This document shows, one piece after another, positions 57,952 through 64,000 of a DNA stretch of 64,000 nucleotides; position 1 is the stretch's first letter, and each line of letters begins with the position of its first letter. Under the pieces are notes generated by a model that searched no databases, was not told where the DNA came from, and saw only the letters and a program-made list of their open reading frames with translations. This DNA comes from an uncultured bacterium. GTDB taxonomy: Bacteria > Bacteroidota > Ignavibacteria > Kapaibacteriales > UBA4661. Position numbers and translations under genes: made by a program. The stretch is from NCBI GenBank assembly GCA_937899715.1, contig CALCNX010000073.1, positions 1 through 64,000 on the forward strand. The letters are read 5' to 3'.

Positions 57952-58473
57952 ATGATGAACCGAATTGCATATTGCCTTTTGGCAGTGCTTCTCTGCGCCG
58001 GGGCACTCCATGCACAAAGCGCTACCACCCCGCTCACGACCATGATACTTGTTCGCCATGCGGAAAAAGCAACTACCCCTAAAACCGACGACCCGGAACT
58101 CTCGCCTCTCGGCGGGCAGCGAGCCGAAAAACTGGCACAGCTATTGAACCAAACACCACTTGTGGCGGCATATTCAACACCTTACAAACGAACAATGAAT
58201 ACTGCATTGCCCACAGCAAAAACGCATAACCTCTCTGTCCAAGAGTATGCCGCCAAACCAAGCGCTCCTTTTTTGGACACACTGCTCCAAAAACACGTGG
58301 GCGGAACCGTGCTGGTAGTAGGACATTCCAATACTATTCCGCAATTAGTCAATATGCTTGTGGGCAAGGAAGCCTACAAACAATTTGACGATGCGGATTA
58401 CGATAATGTTTTTATTGTCACGCTGACCAAACGCGGCAGCGCAAGTGTTACACATTTGACGCTGAAAATGTGA
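57952..58473 (+). CDS. Secreted histidine phosphatase family protein
   Basis: This is a 173-aa protein with a signal peptide (YCLLAVLLCAGALHAQ). The phosphoglycerate-mutase-like motif LVRHAEK has Arg35 and nucleophilic His36. SPLGGQRAEKLAQLL, YSTPYKRTMNTA and VVGHSNTIPQLV supply the second Arg and His. It probably acts as a periplasmic phosphatase. The substrate is unknown. A terminator separates it from the upstream propeller gene. Confidence 0.92.
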   Translation: MMNRIAYCLLAVLLCAGALHAQSATTPLTTMILVRHAEKATTPKTDDPELSPLGGQRAEKLAQLLNQTPLVAAYSTPYKRTMNTALPTAKTHNLSVQEYAAKPSAPFLDTLLQKHVGGTVLVVGHSNTIPQLVNMLVGKEAYKQFDDADYDNVFIVTLTKRGSASVTHLTLKM

Positions 58474-58573
58474 TGACCTTTCCCAAAACCCAGTACGATC
58501 CAATGAAGCAGTCAAGCGTGCTTGAGGGTTGTATTTTTCGATGCGGCATAGAGGGCGGTAAATAATTAATAGC

Positions 58574-59515
58574 TCAAAAATCATCCGCCCTCAATCTGGC
58601 GGTAGCATCTATCAAGGCTGCTATTTGTTCAATCGCGTGTTTCGCTTCTTGCAGACTCGTGACTACAACCCAATCGTGAAACATATTCGGATATTCAAAA
58701 TAATTCAGCGCAATACCCAAATTCTCCAGCATACCTTTGAATTTTCGTGCGTCCGCAATCGCTAAATCATCCGTGCCAATAAAAAGGGAAATTTGTCCCA
58801 GCCCCGAACAATCACCATACATAGGGCTAACCCGATAATCGGCGGGGTTGAGCGCACCGATATAGGATTGCCCCGCCAAAATAAGCCCTTTCTTGCCTAG
58901 CATCTTGTCGCGCGGCTCCACCTCGGCAATGTCGGGATTGCTTACGGTGATGTCTAGCCATGGGCACAGCAAAATCACCTGCGCTAGCTGAGGTTTGTTG
59001 TCGTTTCTGAGCTGCTGGGCGTATCCGAGAGCCAGTCCGGCTCCGGCAGAATCTCCCATGAGAACGATATTGTGCGCTAAAGTTTTTGTCACAAGCTCTT
59101 GATACACCCTCTCAAGAAAGTCATAGACTTTATCGTACTGCGCTTCGGGCGCAAGCGGATAATCGGGAACGATGACAGCTGCATTTGTTTTGAGAAGCAA
59201 TGCTTTGATGAACCGCCAGTGATATTGAGAAACGTTGTGAATGTACGCCCCGCCGTGAAGGTAGAGAATTACTGTTTCGGAGGCATTGTGCTTGGGCTTG
59301 AACGTCCATATTTTTCTACCGTCTTGCTCCGCAATCGTAATATCAGCCACACTTCTGAGCGAGCGCGGAACCGATGCCGCCTTGTTATCAATGCGGTTCG
59401 TTACCATACTTCGCTCAATGTTGTTTTTCATACCGAGGGCTGCCATGCCCAGCTTCATCACTTTTGATTGGAAGCTCTCCGGCTTGGTGTGAATGTAAGT
59501 GGTGGAACTGGGCAT
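58574..59515 (-). CDS. Alpha/beta hydrolase, hormone-sensitive-lipase-like esterase
   Basis: This is a 313-aa enzyme with the HSL-type oxyanion motif LYLHGGAYIH, nucleophile Ser in GDSAGAGLAL, acid in GTDDLAIADA and His in NMFHDWVV. It lacks a signal peptide. It is likely a cytoplasmic carboxylesterase or lipase. The substrate is unknown. It is separated from the next hydrolase gene by 74 bases. Confidence 0.92.
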   Translation of the reverse strand: MPSSTTYIHTKPESFQSKVMKLGMAALGMKNNIERSMVTNRIDNKAASVPRSLRSVADITIAEQDGRKIWTFKPKHNASETVILYLHGGAYIHNVSQYHWRFIKALLLKTNAAVIVPDYPLAPEAQYDKVYDFLERVYQELVTKTLAHNIVLMGDSAGAGLALGYAQQLRNDNKPQLAQVILLCPWLDITVSNPDIAEVEPRDKMLGKKGLILAGQSYIGALNPADYRVSPMYGDCSGLGQISLFIGTDDLAIADARKFKGMLENLGIALNYFEYPNMFHDWVVVTSLQEAKHAIEQIAALIDATARLRADDF

Positions 59516-59589
59516 AAAGCTGTGTTCAAAATTGGGGTCGGCAATTAGTTTTGCAGCAACTTACTAATGAAAACTGGTAAATCGTTGAA

Positions 59590-60360
59590 TTAAAGTTTCG
59601 CAATCCACTCAGCAACATAATCCGCAACTTCCTCCCAATTCTTTTCGCCGCATATAAAATGCCCCCGATTGGAAAATTCTTTATACTCCCTTTTGCTATT
59701 GGCATCTTTGTAGGCATTGTAATTTTTTCTATTTAAGGATGCCGGCACAATGTGGTCTTTCTCTCCGGCAACAAAAAGCAATGGCTTGTGAGGTTTTTTC
59801 AAATCAATCTTCGCAAAACTCTTGAGTGTTCCTCTGGGAATATTTCTGCTTTCCGGCACAACAAATTCATCAAATGCCTTATCAGAATCCTGCCTGCTCA
59901 TGGTGTTGCAAAAGGTGTAGTGAAACCATTCTTTGGTCGGAACAAAAACAGAATTTCCTTTGAGAAAATTGATGACCGGAAAATTCGATTTCCAAAAACT
60001 CCATTCCGTTGTGATAATGCCTTGCGGAGCAGCACCGTCAATGCAAACCCCAGCAACTGCCTTGTCCAACGAAATCAATTTTTGAACAACTAAGCCCGCG
60101 AGCGAATGCCCGATGACGATTGGTTTTTCGGGCAGAGTCTCAATGAATTTGATAATGTTGTTGACAACATCCTCAAAGGTTACGTTCGCAAGATTGGGCG
60201 CAATGTTTTTTCGTAATGTTGCCGGGTCGCCTTCATGCGAGGGATTTGGCGGTGTGTGACACGTATATCCTTTTGCCTCAAAGTACGTTTTCCACCCGTC
60301 CCAGCTTTTGGGATTTACAAAAAGTCCGTGTACTAGTACGATTGTTTTGGATGTTGCCAT
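59590..60360 (-). CDS. Alpha/beta hydrolase
   Basis: This is a 256-aa enzyme with LVHGLF near the N-terminus, nucleophile Ser in VIGHSLAGLVVQ, acid in AGEKDHIVP and His in SNRGHFICGE, a complete triad. It is similar to small esterases or haloalkane-dehalogenase-like hydrolases. Upstream (60385-60410) lie two copies of GAAAA(A)TGTAC that may be a regulatory site, and a Crp-family gene is next in line. Confidence 0.9.
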   Translation of the reverse strand: MATSKTIVLVHGLFVNPKSWDGWKTYFEAKGYTCHTPPNPSHEGDPATLRKNIAPNLANVTFEDVVNNIIKFIETLPEKPIVIGHSLAGLVVQKLISLDKAVAGVCIDGAAPQGIITTEWSFWKSNFPVINFLKGNSVFVPTKEWFHYTFCNTMSRQDSDKAFDEFVVPESRNIPRGTLKSFAKIDLKKPHKPLLFVAGEKDHIVPASLNRKNYNAYKDANSKREYKEFSNRGHFICGEKNWEEVADYVAEWIAKL

Positions 60361-60463
60361 GAGTGAGCCTGTTGTTAATTGTTGAGAAAATGTACGTTAG
60401 AAAAATGTACACTGCAAAAGTACAACTCACGCATGGCAAAAATTTTAACCGAAGTTAAAATCG

Positions 60464-61051
60464 CTATTTTCCTGAAATTCTTTTTCGGATGCGGCTTAAG
60501 GATGGACCCTGGATGCCCAAATAGGAGGAAATGTGATAGAGCGGCACATTGTTGAAAATAGTAGGATGATTCTGAATCAGATCCAGATAACGCTCTTCGG
60601 GGGTTCGGAAAACAAAACTTTCGACACGGTTAATGACGACCGTAAATCCTTCTTGCGCTAAGAGCCGTCCGAATGTTTCCCACTTGTGCGATTGCTTGTA
60701 AAGGTTAAGCAGGTCGGAGATGCCAATGCAAATGACGGTCGAATCGGTCAGGGCTTGCGTGTGATAGTCGCAAGGAATTTGGTTGATAAAACTTTTGAAG
60801 GTAACAACGAATTGGTTTTCGGAGTAGAGAAAAACATTTTTTTCTTCCCCGCTTTTTTCGTCCACGACAAATGAACGAAAAACACCCTCAATGATAAAAC
60901 CTAAATGAGTACAAACATTTCTGTATTGGTTATAGTATTCCCCTTTCTTATATGTTTTATGATGCCACAATGGAATTGATATGGTAAAATCATCCGCCGT
61001 CAATCCTGCAAATTGATGCAGTACATCAGCAAGTGTCTCCATTTCTGTCAT
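60464..61051 (-). CDS. Crp/Fnr family transcriptional regulator
   Basis: This is a 195-aa protein from ATG 61051, which has GGGAG eight bases upstream. The open frame extends 26 codons farther. An N-terminal cyclic-nucleotide-binding beta-roll (GFIIEGVFRSFVVDEKSGEE) is followed by a C-terminal helix-turn-helix (PLYHISSYLGIQGPSLSRIRKR). This compact form is common in FCB bacteria. It may regulate the hydrolase gene downstream. Confidence 0.92.
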   Translation of the reverse strand: MTEMETLADVLHQFAGLTADDFTISIPLWHHKTYKKGEYYNQYRNVCTHLGFIIEGVFRSFVVDEKSGEEKNVFLYSENQFVVTFKSFINQIPCDYHTQALTDSTVICIGISDLLNLYKQSHKWETFGRLLAQEGFTVVINRVESFVFRTPEERYLDLIQNHPTIFNNVPLYHISSYLGIQGPSLSRIRKRISGK

Positions 61052-61188
61052 TGTCGTAACTCCCTTTGGTTTTGGGGGTTGCACTGTTTTTCGATAGCTC
61101 AACAAATAACTATTCTTGAATTTTCGCAATCTACAAAAAAGGCTGCTTTATTTTTATATTGATATGCCTCACACACTCTACGACTACT

Positions 61189-63792
61189 TCAAACAAACCC
61201 TGCTGCATCTACATCAATCGTGATGCGCACGGCGCTGGAGGGGTGCTTTTGGTTGTAGAGTTGGTGCGCATGAAGAAGTGCGTGCCGCATGATGCGTCCC
61301 GACGGGTCGTATTCGCGGTGGTTTTTGACCACGACGATACGTCTGTACTGCCCACGCAAACGTGGAATGGACGGCGGTGCAGGTCCCATGCGGGTAAATG
61401 CCTTGTTGTCGTGCGGAATGAAGTAGGCGAAGTGCTGCGCCTGCGCATTGACCAGTTGCTCGTCTTTACCGGAAAATTCAATCATCACAAAGCGCGAAAA
61501 CGGCGGATAGACCGCATCACGACGGAATTGCAGTTCGTCGTTGTAGAAAAGTTCGTAGCTGCCGAGCATTGCTGCGACGATGGTTTGATGCTTCGGGTGC
61601 GCCGTTTGAATAATCACTTCGCCATGAAACTCGCTGCTGCGTCCCGCCCGCCCTGCCACTTGCGTCAGAAGCTGGAATGTGCGCTCGGAAGCGCGAAAAT
61701 CCGGCAAATACATCTGCATATCGGCATTGATAACGCCCACGAGCGTTACTCGTGCAAAGTCCAAACCCTTCGCCACCATCTGCGTTCCGAGCAAAATATC
61801 AATTTCTCCATTCGCAAACCGCGAGAGCATCTGCACGTGCGAGCCTTTTTTCGTAGTGGTGTCCAAGTCCATACGCTGAATCACGATGTCGCGCTTCTTC
61901 CCGTCATTCGCTTCGGCAAGATATATTTCAAGCGACTTGGCGAGTTCTTCTTGCAAATCCTCCTCAATGCGCTGCGTGCCGGAGCCAATTTCTTTGATAC
62001 TGACCGAACCGCAATTCGTACAAACTTTCTCCGCCTCGTGGCTGTGTCCGCAGTAGTGACAGCGGAGTTGCTGGCGAAATTTGTGATATGTGAGCGCCAC
62101 CGAACAATTCGGACACATGGGAATATAGCCACAGTCCAAGCACTCAAAGCGCGAAGCAAAACCGCGCCTGTTCTGAAACAAAATCACGCCCTCGCGTTTT
62201 TGCACTCGCTCTACGATTGCCTTCAAAAGGTCTTCCGAAAAAACGCCGTTCATTTTGCTTTGCTTTCGGCGCAAGCGTACGTCCACGATGTGAATAGTCG
62301 GCATCTTTGCACCGTCGGCGCGACTGGTGATTTCAAGCAAATGATATTTGCCCGAGCGAGCATTGAACATGGTTTCCAGCGAGGGCGTTGCCGAACCGAG
62401 CACCACCACAGCGTTTTCAATCGTCCCGCGCACAATGGCGCAATCACGCCCGTTGTAGCGCGGCGCTGGGTCGTCCTGCTTGTAGGACGGCTCGTGTTCT
62501 TCATCCACGATGATAACACCTAAATTCTGCAAGGGCGCAAAAATCGCGGAGCGTGCACCGATGATGATGCGAATTTTCCCCTGCCGCGCCAGTCGCCATG
62601 CGTCGTAGCGTTCACCGACGGATTTGTGGCTGTGCAGCACACCAATTTCTTCGCCAAAGACAGCACGAAAGCGTTCAATAAGTTGCGGCGTGAGCGCAAT
62701 CTCCGGCACTAGCACCAGTGCGGTCTTTCCGGCGGCAAGTGCTTCACGAATAGCACGAAGGTAAATCAAGGTTTTGCCGCTTCCGGTAACGCCGTGCAAA
62801 AGAAAAGGCTTGAATTTCTGCGCTTTTATCGCCTCTACAATTTTATCAACCGCGTGGTCTTGCTCCGGTGTCAATATAGCGGCAGCTTCCCCCTTCGAGA
62901 CCAGCAAGGAAGCGACTTCTGCGCTCTGCGATTTTTCCAGACGCGGTGCTTCGATGTGAAATTCCACAACATACCCTTTTTCGACCAGCGCCTTCAGCAC
63001 GGCATCAGACACCGCACCCGAAATGGCGCTAGCGCTATTTTTGAGCGCGTCTTTTGCCGTTAGTGGCGGAGCCGCAGGGTCGGAATAATGCAGATACATC
63101 GTACCCAGCACAGCCGCTTGCTTCGGAGAGGTTCGGTCGAGATCGTCCATAAGCGAGCGAAGGAAATCTTCATCGTGCAAAAGCGGCGCGAGACGCACGG
63201 CACGGACGGTTTTGGCGTGGACTTGGCGCGTCATAGTGCGATGCCGCTCCACAAAGCCTTCCTGCTCTAGTGCTTCCAGTTGTGCAATTATCGCTCCGCC
63301 GCCCACGACGTGCTCCAAGTAACCCACACTCACGTCGCCATCGTGCTTGAGCAGTTCGTGCAGCAGTGCGGCTCTGCGTGGTGCGCGGCGCTCCATCTGT
63401 GTAAGTTGCTCAGGCGTGGGATACTGCACAGCGCTCACGCGGACAACGCTCTCCGGCGACATCCCTTGAGGCAGCATTGTTCGGAGCGTTTCACCCAATG
63501 AAGCCATGTAGTATTCCGCAATCCACTTCGCAAAGGCGAGCATCGGCAGGCTGAAAACGGCTTCGCTGTCTAAAATTTCCAACACGTCTTTTGCATCTTT
63601 CACGGGCGGCACGTCGGCAACTTCCACTATCACGCCCGTCAGAATGCGCTTCCCAAAGGGGACAAGCGCACGACATCCCACTAAATGCGTCATAGTGGGA
63701 CTGCCGGTGAACGAAATGATTTCATCGGGAATGATATAGGTAAACAGCCGTGGTGTTGGGAGTGGAAGCGCGATTTGAACGGATTGGGGCAT
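61189..63792 (-). CDS. priA: Primosomal replication restart helicase PriA
   Basis: This is an 867-aa SF2 helicase that restarts stalled forks. A DNA-binding N-terminal domain precedes Walker A GVTGSGKTLIYL, DEEH box and the motif LVLVPEIALTPQLI. The zinc-binding insert has paired cysteines (CLDCGYIPMCPNC, CHYCG, CTNCGS), and GTQMVAKGLDF is a helicase motif VI region. It is longer than the E. coli enzyme because of an extended N-terminal/central segment. It ends the annotated minus-strand run. Confidence 0.97.
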   Translation of the reverse strand: MPQSVQIALPLPTPRLFTYIIPDEIISFTGSPTMTHLVGCRALVPFGKRILTGVIVEVADVPPVKDAKDVLEILDSEAVFSLPMLAFAKWIAEYYMASLGETLRTMLPQGMSPESVVRVSAVQYPTPEQLTQMERRAPRRAALLHELLKHDGDVSVGYLEHVVGGGAIIAQLEALEQEGFVERHRTMTRQVHAKTVRAVRLAPLLHDEDFLRSLMDDLDRTSPKQAAVLGTMYLHYSDPAAPPLTAKDALKNSASAISGAVSDAVLKALVEKGYVVEFHIEAPRLEKSQSAEVASLLVSKGEAAAILTPEQDHAVDKIVEAIKAQKFKPFLLHGVTGSGKTLIYLRAIREALAAGKTALVLVPEIALTPQLIERFRAVFGEEIGVLHSHKSVGERYDAWRLARQGKIRIIIGARSAIFAPLQNLGVIIVDEEHEPSYKQDDPAPRYNGRDCAIVRGTIENAVVVLGSATPSLETMFNARSGKYHLLEITSRADGAKMPTIHIVDVRLRRKQSKMNGVFSEDLLKAIVERVQKREGVILFQNRRGFASRFECLDCGYIPMCPNCSVALTYHKFRQQLRCHYCGHSHEAEKVCTNCGSVSIKEIGSGTQRIEEDLQEELAKSLEIYLAEANDGKKRDIVIQRMDLDTTTKKGSHVQMLSRFANGEIDILLGTQMVAKGLDFARVTLVGVINADMQMYLPDFRASERTFQLLTQVAGRAGRSSEFHGEVIIQTAHPKHQTIVAAMLGSYELFYNDELQFRRDAVYPPFSRFVMIEFSGKDEQLVNAQAQHFAYFIPHDNKAFTRMGPAPPSIPRLRGQYRRIVVVKNHREYDPSGRIMRHALLHAHQLYNQKHPSSAVRITIDVDAAGFV

Positions 63793-63906
63793 GAGTCAAG
63801 CAGCATTAACGAGTGGAAATATCAATGCCTACTTTACTTTTTGCCATGAGACAAAGCAAAGCAGGCATTTGGATTTGTTTTCGTCGGCAGAATTTGCGTG
63901 AGATGC

Positions 63907-64000
63907 CTACAAATTTTCTTGGTCTTTCGCTACCAGTTCCCGTGCCATGCGCACAGCGCCGTAGAGCGGAACAGCCTTTGGTTCGATGACTTTCAAGCCG
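63907..64000 (-). CDS. C-terminal fragment of a gene continuing past the window
   Basis: The minus strand is open from the window edge to a TAG at 63907-63909. It encodes the last 30 residues, ending ARELVAKDQENL, with a PLYGAV segment reminiscent of BadF/N-acetylglucosamine-kinase-like C-termini. Too little is present to assign a function. It lies 114 bases upstream of priA on the same strand. Confidence 0.55.
   Translation of the reverse strand, partial: GLKVIEPKAVPLYGAVRMARELVAKDQENL

Overview
The window suggests a member of the Bacteroidota/Chlorobiota/Kapaibacteriota (FCB) group. Two predicted secreted proteins end in type IX secretion (T9SS) type A sorting domains. RpoB (1271 aa) and RpoC (1444 aa) have lengths typical of that group. 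Many genes start without a clear Shine-Dalgarno sequence, and several envelope families found here (DUF4331, DUF6588, IgGFc-binding-like, YkgJ, DHCW-type cupin) are common there. Most genes are close to 50% GC. I could not place the organism more precisely. I recognised no rRNA, tRNA, CRISPR array, prophage or transposase.

Region 1 (1-5.7 kb) is the most unusual part. A small peptide with a textbook double-glycine leader is followed by a terminator and then a tightly packed, partly overlapping run of genes: three divergent tandem paralogues of a roughly 250-aa polytopic membrane protein, a YIP1-like membrane protein, a stand-alone membrane-anchored C39 (bacteriocin-leader) peptidase, a fourth membrane protein and an ABC ATPase. 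This looks like a peptide maturation and export system in which the usual single C39-TM-ATPase polypeptide is split into separate genes.

Region 2 (5.7-21 kb) is mostly housekeeping and envelope: ispD-nusB, pgeF, a PAP2 phosphatase, a transaldolase, an ECF sigma/anti-sigma/Spy-like operon, a DUF6588 outer-membrane protein, a T9SS cargo protein, pdxA-pbpC and a chemoreceptor with an HBM-type sensor.

Region 3 (21-35 kb) holds rpoB and rpoC, unusually separated by about 2.1 kb carrying a DUF433/DUF5615 toxin-antitoxin-like pair, a small outer-membrane-like protein and a PD-(D/E)XK nuclease-like protein. RNase R follows. Short inverted and dispersed repeats flank several of these genes.

Region 4 (35-43 kb) has a cupin, a YkgJ cysteine-cluster protein, a second sigma/membrane protein/Spy-like module (whose sigma factor seems to lack a conventional start codon), meaB, an orphan ccmB overlapping an IgGFc-binding-like/beta-barrel fusion, ruvA and an unrecognised protein.

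Region 5 (43-50 kb) is a family 9 glycosyltransferase converging on a complete histidine-degradation operon transcribed hutU-hutI-hutG-hutH, which takes histidine to glutamate and formamide.

Region 6 (50-64 kb) contains a DUF4331 T9SS cargo protein with a TPR partner, an SDR sugar-nucleotide epimerase, a CDP-alcohol phosphatidyltransferase, a LolC/E-type permease, a six-repeat tectonin-like propeller, a secreted histidine phosphatase, two alpha/beta hydrolases, a Crp-family regulator, priA and the tail of one more gene at the window edge.
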